From assembly GCA_963705885.1 (NCBI GenBank), contig OY970120.1:124001-188000 (forward strand): a stretch of 64,000 nt of DNA, in the 5' to 3' direction. The notes under the pieces are model-generated. The model searched no databases. It was not told the DNA's origin and was given only the letters and a program-made list of their open reading frames with translations. Made by a program: the position numbers and the translations under genes. Positions 17,492-25,525 of this stretch are shown here, piece after piece; within the stretch, counting starts at the first letter, position 1, and every line of letters starts with the position of its first letter. The DNA comes from MFD01275-c22 sp963705885. Lineage in GTDB: Bacteria; Actinomycetota; Actinomycetes; JACCUZ01.

Positions 17492-17541
17492 CCGGCCACC
17501 CGGGGCCTGCCAGGTCGGCCCCGTCCACCCGGGAGGCCGAC

Positions 17542-18180
17542 ATCAGCGGGAACCTGCAGGCCAGCTGGACCTACGCCGAGGAGTTCGTGCCCGAGGACGA
17601 GGTCCTCACCACCGCCCGGGCCAAGGGCGGCGAGCTGGGCTGCGTCCCCGTACTGCCCGGCGCGGGTGCGGCCCTGTGCCTGCTCGCCGCCGCCACCGGC
17701 GCGCGGGCGGTCGTCGAGATCGGCACCGGCGCCGGGGTGGGGTCGATCTGGCTGCTGCGCGGCATGCGCCCCGACGGTGTGCTGACGACCATCGACGTGG
17801 AGCCCGAGCACCACCGGGCCGCGCGCGAGACCTACACCGAGGCGGGCATCGCGTCCAACCGGGTGCGGCTGATCTCCGGTCGCGCGCTCGACGTGCTCCC
17901 CCGCCTGACCGACGGCGCCTACGACATGGTCGTGTGCGACGCCGACAAGGCCGAGTACCCGGGCTACCTCGAGCAGGCGCTGCGGCTGCTGCGCCCCGGC
18001 GGGGTCGTCGCGTTCGACAACGCGCTCTGGCACGACCGGGTCGCCGACCCGACCCAGCGTGACGGGGACACCACGGCGATCCGCGAGCTCGGCCGCACCG
18101 TCCGCGACGACGAGCGGCTGACCAGCGCGCTCCTCCCGTCCGGCGACGGGCTGCTCGTCGCCGTCAAGCTGCCCGAGTAG
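17542..18180 (+). CDS. Class I SAM-dependent O-methyltransferase (catechol-type)
   Basis: A Rossmann methyltransferase homologous in layout to Rv1220c, beside sigE. The SAM motif is VVEIGTGAGVGSIWLLRGM; the acidic TTIDVEPEH binds the ribose; YDMVVCDADKAEYPGY and VVAFDNALWHDRVAD carry the metal-binding Asp/Asn of cation-dependent catechol/caffeoyl-CoA methyltransferases. The start is unresolved: the frame has no ATG, GTG or TTG in the predicted leader before GTG 17587, which would cut the N-terminal helices. CGGGAGG stands five bases before an ATC at 17542, which would give 212 residues, the normal family size. GTG 17587 (197 residues) is the conservative alternative. Confidence 0.8.
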   Translation: MSGNLQASWTYAEEFVPEDEVLTTARAKGGELGCVPVLPGAGAALCLLAAATGARAVVEIGTGAGVGSIWLLRGMRPDGVLTTIDVEPEHHRAARETYTEAGIASNRVRLISGRALDVLPRLTDGAYDMVVCDADKAEYPGYLEQALRLLRPGGVVAFDNALWHDRVADPTQRDGDTTAIRELGRTVRDDERLTSALLPSGDGLLVAVKLPE

Positions 18181-18183
18181 CCC

Positions 18184-19686
18184 TCAGCGCAGGCCCTCGA
18201 GCCAGCGCAGGAGCAGCCGGGCCCCGAAGCCGGTGCCACCGCGGCTCACCTCGTGCTCGTCGCGGTCGGCGCGGGCCGGGCCGGCGATGTCCAGGTGCGC
18301 CCAGCGCCGGGCGCCCACGAACTCGCGGAGGAACAGCGCGGCGGTGATCGACCCGCCCGAGACCGACGGGTCGCGCGAGACGTTGGACACGTCGGCGACC
18401 TGGGAGTCCAGAGCGGCCCGGTAGTCCTCGACCAGCGGCATCCGCCACAGCCGGTCACCGCTGGCGGTGCCCGCAGCCAGCAGGCCACCCGCCAGCTCCT
18501 CGTCGGCGGTGAACAGCGCCCCGTGGCGGCGCCCCAGCCCCTGCGAGGCGGCACCGGTCAGCGTCGCCATGTCGACCAGCAGGTCCGGGTCCAGCGCCTC
18601 GTCGGCGTAGGCGAGGGCGTCGGCGAGCACCAGCCGGCCCTCGGCGTCGGTGTTGAACACCTCGACGGTGCGCCCGCCGTAGTGCGTGACGACGTCGCCG
18701 GGACGCAGCGCCGAGGCGCCCGGCATGTTCTCGGCCAGCGGCACCAACGCGGTCACGGGGACCCGGACCCCGGCCTCGCCCAGCGCGGCCATCACGGCGA
18801 CGACCGCGCCGCCCGCGGCCATGTCGGTCTTCATCGGCACCATCGCGTCGCGCGGCTTGAGCGAGAGGCCGCCGGAGTCGAACGTGATGCCCTTGCCCAC
18901 GAGCACCACGTGGGGTGCGCCGCGGCGCGCCGCACCGGGGCGGAACCGCAGCTCGACCAGGCGCGGGGGGCGGCTCGAGCCGGCGCCGACGGCGGCGATG
19001 CCGCCGAAGCCCTCCCGCGCGAGCTGCTTCTCGTCGCGGACGGTCACCTCGAGCCCGTGCCGGCGCCCGAGGTCGCGGGCCTGCCGGGCCAGCCAGGCCG
19101 GGTCCTTGGTGCCCGGCGGCATGTTCGCCAGGTCGCGGGACAGGTGCACCGTGCGACCGGTCAGGCGGGCCCGCTCGACCGCGTCGCGCACCGCGGCCGG
19201 GCTGCGGGCCGGCAGGTGCAGGTCGACCGCACGCAGGGGCAGCTTCCCGGTGTCGCGGCGCGCGCCCGGGGCGCGGAAGGCGTAGGCCGCCAGCAGCAGC
19301 CCCTCGACGTGGGCCCGCACCGACTCGGCGTCCAGGCCCCGGGCCGTGTCGGTCGCCACGCGCTCGACACCGGTCAGCCGGCGCGCCAGGGCCGCCCCCG
19401 CCCGACGGAGCGCGTTCGGCGACCCGTCGCCGACCCCGACGAGCAGCACCCGGCGTACGGCCTCGTCGGCCCGGGTCACGGGGAGGTCGACGACCTCGCC
19501 CGCGCCTGCCGGCGAGGAGGCCCGCCCGAGCGCGGTCGCCAGGTCGAGCCCGAGGCGGGCGGCCCGCTCGGCCACCGGTCCGGCGACCGCGGGCCGGTCG
19601 TCGACCAGCCGTACGGCCGTCGCGAGGACCGGCGCGTCGGAGGACTCCAGGCCGGTGTCTCGGACCGTGAGGCGGGGTGGTGCCAC
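18184..19686 (-). CDS. pepA: Leucyl aminopeptidase (M17)
   Basis: A 500-residue hexameric dizinc aminopeptidase. The N-terminal macro-like domain (1-170) precedes the catalytic domain with VGKGITFDSGGLSLKPRDAM (metal Lys and Asp), KTDMAAGGAVVAVM, and the M17 signature NTDAEGRLVLADAL carrying metal ligands and the catalytic Arg. WRMPLVEDYRAALDSQVADV and HLDIAGPA complete the fold. It releases N-terminal amino acids during peptide turnover. GTG at 19686 has AGAGGAG eight bases upstream. It converges on the O-methyltransferase with a three-base gap. Confidence 0.93.
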   Translation of the reverse strand: MAPPRLTVRDTGLESSDAPVLATAVRLVDDRPAVAGPVAERAARLGLDLATALGRASSPAGAGEVVDLPVTRADEAVRRVLLVGVGDGSPNALRRAGAALARRLTGVERVATDTARGLDAESVRAHVEGLLLAAYAFRAPGARRDTGKLPLRAVDLHLPARSPAAVRDAVERARLTGRTVHLSRDLANMPPGTKDPAWLARQARDLGRRHGLEVTVRDEKQLAREGFGGIAAVGAGSSRPPRLVELRFRPGAARRGAPHVVLVGKGITFDSGGLSLKPRDAMVPMKTDMAAGGAVVAVMAALGEAGVRVPVTALVPLAENMPGASALRPGDVVTHYGGRTVEVFNTDAEGRLVLADALAYADEALDPDLLVDMATLTGAASQGLGRRHGALFTADEELAGGLLAAGTASGDRLWRMPLVEDYRAALDSQVADVSNVSRDPSVSGGSITAALFLREFVGARRWAHLDIAGPARADRDEHEVSRGGTGFGARLLLRWLEGLR

Positions 19687-19769
19687 GGGACGTGCTCCTC
19701 TCCGGACGGCAGCGGCCCCGGCCCGCAGGGTGCGCGGGTCGGGGCCGGCCGTCGGGGTGACGCGCTGGG

Positions 19770-19937
19770 TCAGCCGATCGCGGTCTTCAGGGCGTCTCCG
19801 AGCGCGCCGGCCTCGTCGGCCGACAGCTCGACGACGAGTCGCCCGCCACCCTCGAGCGGAACGCGCATGACGATGCCCCGCCCCTCCTTGGTGACCTCGA
19901 GCGGACCGTCGCCCGTTCGCGGCTTCATGGCCGCCAT
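19770..19937 (-). CDS. DUF3117 small protein
   Basis: A 55-residue protein starting MAAMKPRTGDGPLEVTKEGR and continuing with MRVPLEGGGRLVVELSADEA. This is the DUF3117 family, nearly invariant in actinobacteria (Rv1211 in M. tuberculosis, from memory). The ATG is fixed by AAGGGAG five bases upstream; the frame extends upstream without another ribosome site. It is predicted to form a small beta-rich domain followed by a helix. Function unknown, and strong conservation implies a core role. Confidence 0.9.
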   Translation of the reverse strand: MAAMKPRTGDGPLEVTKEGRGIVMRVPLEGGGRLVVELSADEAGALGDALKTAIG

Positions 19938-20107
19938 GCTGGCTCCCTTCGATGAAAAGCACGCCAGCTGCGGCACGAGCACCGGGAGAACCCTCGGCCC
20001 GCGACACGTCGACACGGCGTGTGTGTTCCGGCATTATCCCGCGAAACCCCCGCCCGCGCGAAACGACGCCACCCGGACGGGCCGAGAGACGGGGAGACCC
20101 CACCGCA

Positions 20108-20893
20108 GTGAACGCCCGATCGGCCCTGTTCGACCTGTACGGCGACCACCTGCGCTCCCGCGGCGGGCAGGCCCAGGTCGCCTCCCTCGTGCGGCTGCTC
20201 GCACCGCTGGGCGTCGCGGCACCCGCGGTGCGCACCGCGGTGTCGAGGATGGTGCGGCAGGGGTGGCTCGAGCCGGTCCGGCTCTCCGGCGGGCCCGGCT
20301 ACGCCCTGACCAGCCGGGCCGTGCGGCGCCTCGACGACTCCGCGGCGCGGATCTACCGGACCCGCAGCGAGGGCTGGGCGGGGCGCTGGCACCTGGTGGT
20401 CGTCTCGATGCCGACCGAGCGGAGCCGGCGTGACCGGCTGCGCGCCGGGCTGGGCTTCCTCGGCTTCGCCCAGCTCGACGACGCGACCTGGATCGGCCCC
20501 CGCTGGTCGGAGGAGGTCGACGCCCTCCTGGAGGTCGAGGCCGTGCGGGCCGAGCGGTTCACCGCGGAGCACGACGGCGACTCGCTCGGCCTGGTGCGCC
20601 ACGCCTGGGACATCGAAGGCCTGGCGCGCGCCTACACGCGGTGGCTGGCCGACGCGCGCCGGCTCGTGACCCGGGCCGGGCCCGCCCCCGACGACGAGCA
20701 GGCGTTCGCGGCCCGGTCCCGGCTCGTCCACGAGTGGCGCAAGTTCCTGTTCCTGGACCCGGGCCTCCCGCGGCCGCTGCTGCCCGCCGACTGGCCGGGC
20801 GACGAGGCGGCCGAGTTCTTCGACGCCGAGAGCGAGCGCCTGAGCCCCGCAGCAGTGCGGTTCGTGGAGCAGTGCCTGAGACACTCGGTCTGA
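20108..20893 (+). CDS. PaaX-family transcriptional regulator
   Basis: A 261-residue regulator with an N-terminal winged helix (LRSRGGQAQVASLVRLLAPL, then AVRTAVSRMVRQGWLEPVRL), the central PaaX domain (WAGRWHLVVVSMPTERSRRD, GLGFLGFAQLDDATWIGPR) and a C-terminal domain ending FRKFLFLDPGLP-like (EWRKFLFLDPGLPRPLLPAD). PaaX represses phenylacetyl-CoA catabolic genes and is released by phenylacetyl-CoA. GTG at 20108 follows GGGGAG after a long gap. A crotonase-family gene follows 45 bases downstream, consistent with co-regulation of an aromatic or fatty acyl-CoA step. Confidence 0.85.
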   Translation: MNARSALFDLYGDHLRSRGGQAQVASLVRLLAPLGVAAPAVRTAVSRMVRQGWLEPVRLSGGPGYALTSRAVRRLDDSAARIYRTRSEGWAGRWHLVVVSMPTERSRRDRLRAGLGFLGFAQLDDATWIGPRWSEEVDALLEVEAVRAERFTAEHDGDSLGLVRHAWDIEGLARAYTRWLADARRLVTRAGPAPDDEQAFAARSRLVHEWRKFLFLDPGLPRPLLPADWPGDEAAEFFDAESERLSPAAVRFVEQCLRHSV

Positions 20894-20938
20894 CCCCGCC
20901 GCCGCCCGCGGCGCCGCCCGCCACCGCGGAGGAGCCCC

Positions 20939-21727
20939 GTGTCCGACGTCCTGCTCTACGACCTCGCCGAGTCCGTCGCGACGGTCACCCTGAACCGGCC
21001 GGAGGCGATGAACGCGCTCGACACCGAGCTCAAGACGGCGCTGCGCGACACGCTCGCCGAGGTGGCCGAGGACGAGGACGTACGCGCCGTGGTGCTCACC
21101 GGCAGCGGTCGGGCCTTCTGCGTCGGGCAGGACCTCGCCCAGCACGCCCACAACCTCGAGACGGACCTCGACGCGGTGTGGGCGACGGTCCCCGAGCACT
21201 ACACCCCGATCGCGACGACCCTGGCCACGATGCCCAAGCCCGTGGTGGCCGCGATCAACGGCGCCGCGGCCGGGGCGGGCGCCGCGTTCTCGCTGGCCTG
21301 CGACTTCCGCGTCGCGGCCGACACGGCGAAGCTCACGATGGCCTTCTCGGCCGTCGGGCTCTCCGCCGACTCCGGCTCGTCGTGGTCGCTGCCGCGCCTG
21401 GTGGGCCTCGCGAAGGCCAAGGAGCTGCTGATGCTCCCCTCGACCGTCACCGCGGCCGAGGCGCTCGGGCTCGGGCTCGTGACCGAGGTCGTGCCGGCCG
21501 ACCAGGTCGCGGCGCGGGCCCGGGAGCTGGCCCTGCGGCTGGCCGCCGGGCCGACGGTGGCCTACGGCGCGATCCGGCGGTCGCTGGCGTTCTCGGCGGG
21601 TCACGGCCTGGACGAGTCGCTGGCCTTCGAGCACCGGATGATGGAGCTCACCGGCGGCACCGAGGACCACGCCGGCGCGGTGCGGTCGTTCCTGGCCAAG
21701 GAGCAGCCCACCTTCCGCGCCCGCTGA
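20939..21727 (+). CDS. Enoyl-CoA hydratase/isomerase (crotonase family, PaaG-like)
   Basis: A 262-residue crotonase. The first oxyanion-hole segment is GRAFCVGQDLAQHAHN, the second NGAAAGAGAAFSLACDFRVA, and GLSADSGSSWSLPRLVG carries an Asp at the position used as acid/base by PaaG-type isomerases rather than the usual hydratase Glu. A role as 1,2-epoxyphenylacetyl-CoA isomerase is therefore plausible next to a PaaX regulator, but no other paa gene is present. GTG follows GGAGGAG by four bases. Confidence 0.85.
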   Translation: MSDVLLYDLAESVATVTLNRPEAMNALDTELKTALRDTLAEVAEDEDVRAVVLTGSGRAFCVGQDLAQHAHNLETDLDAVWATVPEHYTPIATTLATMPKPVVAAINGAAAGAGAAFSLACDFRVAADTAKLTMAFSAVGLSADSGSSWSLPRLVGLAKAKELLMLPSTVTAAEALGLGLVTEVVPADQVAARARELALRLAAGPTVAYGAIRRSLAFSAGHGLDESLAFEHRMMELTGGTEDHAGAVRSFLAKEQPTFRAR

Positions 21728-21737
21728 CGCAGCCGCA

Positions 21738-21806
21738 CAAGATCCTTTGCGCGCCGACACACCGCCCCGTCGGCGAGTCCGGTGTGTCGCTGCACAAAGG
21801 ATCTTG
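21738..21806. repeat. Long hairpin with GATC-containing arm ends (bidirectional terminator candidate)
   Basis: Two 27-base arms (21738-21764 and 21780-21806) match at 24 positions and enclose a 15-base loop. The outer arm is CAAGATCCTTTG, much less GC-rich than its surroundings. It lies between the convergent crotonase and tag genes, so it may terminate both. Confidence 0.8.
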
Positions 21807-21821
21807 AGGGACGGCCGGCTG

Positions 21822-22400
21822 TCAGCCGGCGGTGCGGAACGCGCAGCCGGCGAGGTGGTCGTTCACCATGCCGGTCGCCTGCATCAGGGCGTACGCGGTC
21901 GTGGGGCCGACGAACCGGAAGCCGTGCTGCTTGAGCGCCTTGGCCATCGCCACCGACTCCGGCGTGACCGGCGGGACGTCGTCGAGGCTGCGCGGGGAGG
22001 GTCGCTCGCCGGACGGGGCGAACGACCAGAGCAGGCTGTCGAGCCCGCCGTCCAGGGCGAGGACCGCCCGTGCGTTCGCGATGGTCGCCGCGACCTTCGC
22101 GCGGTTGCGCACGATGCCCGCGTCGGCCAGCAGGCGCGCCTCGTCGTCCGGCCCGAACCCCGCGACGACCGACGGGTCGAAGCCGGCGAAGGCCGCGCGG
22201 AAGGCGTCGCGCTTGCGCAGGATCGTCAGCCAGGACAGCCCCGACTGGAAGGCCTCCAGGGAGATGCGCTCGAACAGGGCGCGGTCGCCGTGGACCGGGC
22301 GGCCCCACTCGTCGTCGTGGTAGGCCGTGTACTCGGCCGACGTGCCGACGCCCCACGGGCAGCGCGGCCGGCCGTCGGCCCCCGCGACCGGGCCGTTCAC
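21822..22400 (-). CDS. tag: DNA-3-methyladenine glycosylase I
   Basis: A 192-residue TagI glycosylase that removes 3-methyladenine from DNA. It has the zinc-snap Cys near the start (RCPWGVG), YHDDEWGRPVHGDRALFERI, the SLEAFQSGLSWLTILRKR segment with the base-pocket Glu and Trp, and NDHLAGCAF near the end supplying the remaining zinc ligands. GTG at 22400 overlaps the SRPBCC stop by four bases. The folP2-like/DivIVA-like/tag/DUF3117 neighbourhood matches the mycobacterial Rv1207-Rv1211 order. Confidence 0.92.
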   Translation of the reverse strand: MNGPVAGADGRPRCPWGVGTSAEYTAYHDDEWGRPVHGDRALFERISLEAFQSGLSWLTILRKRDAFRAAFAGFDPSVVAGFGPDDEARLLADAGIVRNRAKVAATIANARAVLALDGGLDSLLWSFAPSGERPSPRSLDDVPPVTPESVAMAKALKQHGFRFVGPTTAYALMQATGMVNDHLAGCAFRTAG

Positions 22401-22834
22401 GCGGCCCGGCTGCGCCGGACGTACCTCTCGAGGCGGCGCAGCGACACCTGGACCCCCAGGCGGACGACGACCTTGGCCACCGGCCAGGCGAGGCGGCCCA
22501 GGACCCCGAACGGCAGGTCGACCCACTCCGACCACACGACCCGCGACCGGCGCTCGCCGAGCGGCTGCACCTCGAAGGCCCCGGAACCGCGGACGACCTT
22601 GCCGGTGTGCCGCACCACGGCGCGGCGGGGGGGCTCCCAGACCGTGATGGTCATCGTGTCCAGGAAGCCGACACGGCCGATGCCGGTGAAGGCCGAGATC
22701 GACTCGCCCACGGCTGACCCGCCCTCGGCCCGCGTGAAGAGCATCCACCGGTCGTGGACCCCCCAGTCGGTGAGGACCTCCCAGACCTGCTCGGCCGGCG
22801 CCTCGAGAACCTGCTCGACCACGAGCTCGGCCAC
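22397..22834 (-). CDS. SRPBCC (polyketide cyclase/START-like) protein
   Basis: A 145-residue helix-grip protein. It begins VVEQVLEAPAEQVWEVLTDW, typical of the first strand and helix of SRPBCC proteins, followed by the curved sheet (ITVWEPPRRAVVRHTGKVV, SRVVWSEWVDLPFG) and a C-terminal helix lining the cavity. Such proteins bind small hydrophobic ligands. GTG start, three bases after the DivIVA-like stop codon. It is part of a three-gene unit with the DivIVA-like and tag genes; its ligand and role are unknown. Confidence 0.82.
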   Translation of the reverse strand: MAELVVEQVLEAPAEQVWEVLTDWGVHDRWMLFTRAEGGSAVGESISAFTGIGRVGFLDTMTITVWEPPRRAVVRHTGKVVRGSGAFEVQPLGERRSRVVWSEWVDLPFGVLGRLAWPVAKVVVRLGVQVSLRRLERYVRRSRAA

Positions 22835-22837
22835 GGT

Positions 22838-23128
22838 TCAGCCCTCCCGCGCCGGTCGCTGCTCGAGCTCGGCGATGCGCGCGTCCCGGACCTCGATCTC
22901 GCCGACCAGCCGGTCGAGGACGTCGTCGACCTCGTCCATGCGATAGCCGCGCAGGCCGACGGAGAACCGCAGCGCGTCGACGGCGTCGCGGTCGACCTCC
23001 CCGACGGGGAGCATGCCCCTCGGCGACCGGTCGGGCTCGGCGTCGGGCATCGAGCCACCGCCCCCGGCTGCGACCACCGCCACCGCCGCGATCACGGCGA
23101 GCAGGAGGAGCAGCAGGACGATCGACAC
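22838..23128 (-). CDS. Small membrane-anchored DivIVA-domain protein
   Basis: A 96-residue protein: one N-terminal membrane helix (IVLLLLLLAVIAAVAVVAAG), a short linker, then a DivIVA-like motif (LRFSVGLRGYRMDEVDDVLD) and a coiled-coil tail (GEIEVRDARIAELEQRPARE). The FxxxLRGYxxxEVDxxLD core is diagnostic. From memory it corresponds to Rv1209, next to folP2. DivIVA domains bind curved membrane or assemble into polar scaffolds. GTG at 23128 lies 25 bases from the divergent folP2-like start. Confidence 0.8.
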   Translation of the reverse strand: MSIVLLLLLLAVIAAVAVVAAGGGGSMPDAEPDRSPRGMLPVGEVDRDAVDALRFSVGLRGYRMDEVDDVLDRLVGEIEVRDARIAELEQRPAREG

Positions 23129-23153
23129 GGGGGAATCGTGCCACGCTGTGCCG

Positions 23154-24017
23154 ATGACCCTGCGGCTGGGCGCTCGGGAGTTCGCCGACGACGAGCTCGT
23201 GGTGATGGCGATCGTGAACCGGACGCCCGACTCGTTCTTCGACCAGGGAGCCTTCCTCGACGACGACCTGGCCATGACCGCCGTCGACGAGGCGGTCGAG
23301 CAGGGCGCCGCGATCGTGGACATCGGCGGGGTGAAGGCGGGTCCGGGCGAGGCGGTGCCGGCCGAGGAGGAGGCGGGGCGCACCGCCCCCTTCGTCGCCG
23401 CCGTGCGCCGGCGGCACCCGCGGCTGGTCATCAGCGTCGACACGTGGCGGGCCTCGGTGGGCCGCGCGGCGTGCGCGGCCGGCGCCGACCTGCTCAACGA
23501 CGCGTGGCAGGGCGCGGACCCGGGGCTCGCGCACGTCGCCGCGGAGTACGGCGCCGGGCTGGTGTGCAGTCATGCCGGCGGCCTTCCCCCGCGCACCGAC
23601 CCGCACCGCGTCGCCTACGACGACGTCGTGGCCGACGTGGTCCGCGTGGTGACCGGCCTCGCCGAGCGCGCCGTCGACGCCGGGGTGCGGCCGGACGGGA
23701 TCCTCGTCGACGCGGCCCACGACTTCGGCAAGAACACCTACCACTCGCTCGAGGTCACCCGTCGCCTCGACGAGCTGGTCGCGGCCGGGTGGCCGGTGCT
23801 GCTGGCCGTGTCGAACAAGAAGTTCCTCGGCGAGGTGCTCGACGCCGACAAGGACAACCGGCTCGAGGCCAGCCTGGCCGCGACGGCGATCGGCGCCTGG
23901 CACGGCGCCCGCGTGTTCCGCGCCCACCAGGTGCGGGCCACCCTCCGGGCGCTGGACACGGTCGCCGCGATCCGCGGCACGGCACCCCCCGCCGTGTCCC
24001 GCCGCGCCCTCGCCTGA
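23154..24017 (+). CDS. Dihydropteroate synthase-like protein (FolP2 type)
   Basis: A 287-residue TIM barrel of the pterin-binding family. Landmarks are present but altered: VMAIVNRTPDSFFDQGAF for the first loop, VDIGGVKAGPG where true synthases have GGESTRPG, SVDTWRASV, LNDAWQGAD, HDFGKNTYHSLEV in place of the PGIGFGK loop, and AVSNKKFLGEVL near the end. The loss of the Ser-Thr-Arg loop residues suggests it is not a working dihydropteroate synthase; M. tuberculosis FolP2 (Rv1207) is the likely counterpart. The mycobacterial neighbour gpgS is absent between this gene and the DivIVA-like gene. Confidence 0.8.
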   Translation: MTLRLGAREFADDELVVMAIVNRTPDSFFDQGAFLDDDLAMTAVDEAVEQGAAIVDIGGVKAGPGEAVPAEEEAGRTAPFVAAVRRRHPRLVISVDTWRASVGRAACAAGADLLNDAWQGADPGLAHVAAEYGAGLVCSHAGGLPPRTDPHRVAYDDVVADVVRVVTGLAERAVDAGVRPDGILVDAAHDFGKNTYHSLEVTRRLDELVAAGWPVLLAVSNKKFLGEVLDADKDNRLEASLAATAIGAWHGARVFRAHQVRATLRALDTVAAIRGTAPPAVSRRALA

Positions 24018-24055
24018 CCTCCGGGCATGGCACCCCCCTGACCTGCACCTTTCCT

Positions 24056-24104
24056 GGTGATCATGCACGAGTGGTTGTGGCGCGACCACTCGTGCATGAT
24101 CACC
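24056..24104. repeat. Perfect 20-bp hairpin with GATC near the arm ends (bidirectional terminator candidate)
   Basis: Arms 24056-24075 and 24085-24104 are perfectly complementary (GGTGATCATGCACGAGTGGT and its reverse complement) around a nine-base loop. It lies between the convergent folP2-like and LOG genes. The arms are about 55% GC, well below the flanks. Confidence 0.85.
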
Positions 24105-24119
24105 GCGGGTGTGGGTCGG

Positions 24120-24713
24120 TCAGGGCTCGGCCTCGAGGAGCTCGTCGGGGGCGGCCGAGAGGGTGGGCTCGACACGCCCGCGCTCGATGACGTCGAACGC
24201 CGCCGCGACGTCGCGGGTCCAGTGCAGGGCATCGAGGGCACCGGGACGTACGAACCCGCGCTCGGCCAGCAGGTCGACCTGGGCGCGCAGCGGGTCGAAG
24301 ATGCCGTCCGGGTCGAGGACCACCACCGGCTTGCCGTGCATCGCCAGCGTCCGGGAGACCCAGATCTCCAGGAGCTCCTCGAGCGTGCCCAGCCCGCCCG
24401 GCAGCGTGAGGAAGGCCTCGGCCCGCGCGTCCATCTCCGCCTTACGGGTGCGCATGTCCGGCGTGACCACGAGCTCGTCGGCGTCGTGGTCGGCGACCTC
24501 GAGGGCGACCAGCGAGCGCGGGATGACGCCGACCGTGTGCGCGCCCCCGGCCCGTGCCGCGCGCGCGACCGCACCCATGCACGAGACGCTGCCCCCGCCG
24601 CTGACCAGGCTGTGACCGCGGCGCGCGAGCTCGGTGCCGACCGCGGCGGCCAGCTCGACGTACGACGGGTCGATCCGCCCGCTCGAGGAGCAGAAGACGC
24701 AGACCGCGGCCAC
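24120..24713 (-). CDS. LOG family protein (TIGR00730)
   Basis: A 197-residue Rossmann protein of the lonely-guy family, which removes ribose phosphate from nucleoside 5'-monophosphates such as cytokinin ribotides. VCVFCSSSG opens the fold, LVSGGGSVSCMGAVARAA binds phosphate, and TPDMRTRKAEMD plus LPGGLGTLEELLE supply the family Arg, Lys and Glu motif (PGGxGTxxE). GTG shares one base with the upstream LOG stop (TAGTG), so the two paralogs are co-translated. Rv1205 is the mycobacterial counterpart. Confidence 0.88.
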   Translation of the reverse strand: MAAVCVFCSSSGRIDPSYVELAAAVGTELARRGHSLVSGGGSVSCMGAVARAARAGGAHTVGVIPRSLVALEVADHDADELVVTPDMRTRKAEMDARAEAFLTLPGGLGTLEELLEIWVSRTLAMHGKPVVVLDPDGIFDPLRAQVDLLAERGFVRPGALDALHWTRDVAAAFDVIERGRVEPTLSAAPDELLEAEP

Positions 24714-25513
24714 TAGTCGCGCAGCCCTCCGTGCTCCTGGTCGCCCGCGGAGATGACGATCCGCACGGCCTCGACGGGGTCGTCGGTGACGCTGAACAGG
24801 TCCAGGTCACGCTCGGCGACCTTGCCCTCGGCGAGCAGCGTGGAGCGCAGCCAGCCCACGAGCCCGTCCCAGTAGTCGTGCCCGACCAGCACGACGGGGA
24901 AGGAGGTGACCTTGCGCGTCTGCACCAGGGTGAGCGCCTCGAAGAGCTCGTCGAGCGTGCCGAAGCCGCCGGGCAGCACGATGAACCCCTGGGCGTACTT
25001 CACGAACATCGTCTTGCGGGCGAAGAAGTAGCGGAAGTCGACGCCGATGTCGACCCACTGGTTCATGCCCTGCTCGAAGGGCAGCTCGATGCCGAGCCCG
25101 ACCGACACCCCGCCGGCCTCGCAGGCTCCCTTGTTCGCGGCCTCCATGGTGCCGGGGCCGCCGCCGGTGATGACGGCGTGGCCGGCCTCTGCCAGCAGCC
25201 GGCCGACCCGCTCGGCACGCGCGTAGTCGGCGGAGTCGCGCTGTACCCGGGCCGACCCGAAGACGCTGACGGCCCGCCCCAGCTCGGCGAGCGCCCCGAA
25301 GCCCTCGACGAACTCGGCCTGGATGCGCAGCACCCGCCACGGGTCGGTGTGGACCCAGTCGGTCGAGCCACGGGAGTCGAGCAGCCGCTGGTCGGTGGTG
25401 CTCGTCTCCACCTGCCGGCGTCGCAGCGTGACCGGGCCCTTGTGGGTCTCGCGAGTGCGCTCCCCGTCGGGCACGGCGTCGCCGTCGTGGGGCAAGGGGG
25501 ACTCGAGGACCAT
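24713..25513 (-). CDS. Second LOG family protein (TIGR00730), longer paralog
   Basis: A 266-residue paralog with an N-terminal extension of about 75 residues (KGPVTLRRRQVETSTTDQRL, then DPWRVLRIQAEFVEGF) before the Rossmann core. The core has VSVFGSARVQ, VITGGGPGTMEAANKGACEA, RYFFARKTMFVKYAQGFIVL and the motif PGGFGTLDELFEAL. All catalytic positions are kept. The ATG at 25513 follows TAGCCT by six bases. It is the first gene of a pair with the shorter LOG, which suggests heteromeric or complementary nucleotide-monophosphate cleavage. Confidence 0.88.
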   Translation of the reverse strand: MVLESPLPHDGDAVPDGERTRETHKGPVTLRRRQVETSTTDQRLLDSRGSTDWVHTDPWRVLRIQAEFVEGFGALAELGRAVSVFGSARVQRDSADYARAERVGRLLAEAGHAVITGGGPGTMEAANKGACEAGGVSVGLGIELPFEQGMNQWVDIGVDFRYFFARKTMFVKYAQGFIVLPGGFGTLDELFEALTLVQTRKVTSFPVVLVGHDYWDGLVGWLRSTLLAEGKVAERDLDLFSVTDDPVEAVRIVISAGDQEHGGLRD

Positions 25514-25519
25514 GCGCAG

Positions 25520-25525
25520 AGGCTA
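25520..25525 (-). promoter_or_regulatory. -10 element for LOG operon (leaderless)
   Basis: TAGCCT, six bases, ATG. Confidence 0.5.

Noticed and set aside
19938..20107. PaaX operator in the DUF3117/PaaX gap
   Set aside because: Only a weak inverted repeat (ACACG...CGTGT) was seen, too short to support a site.
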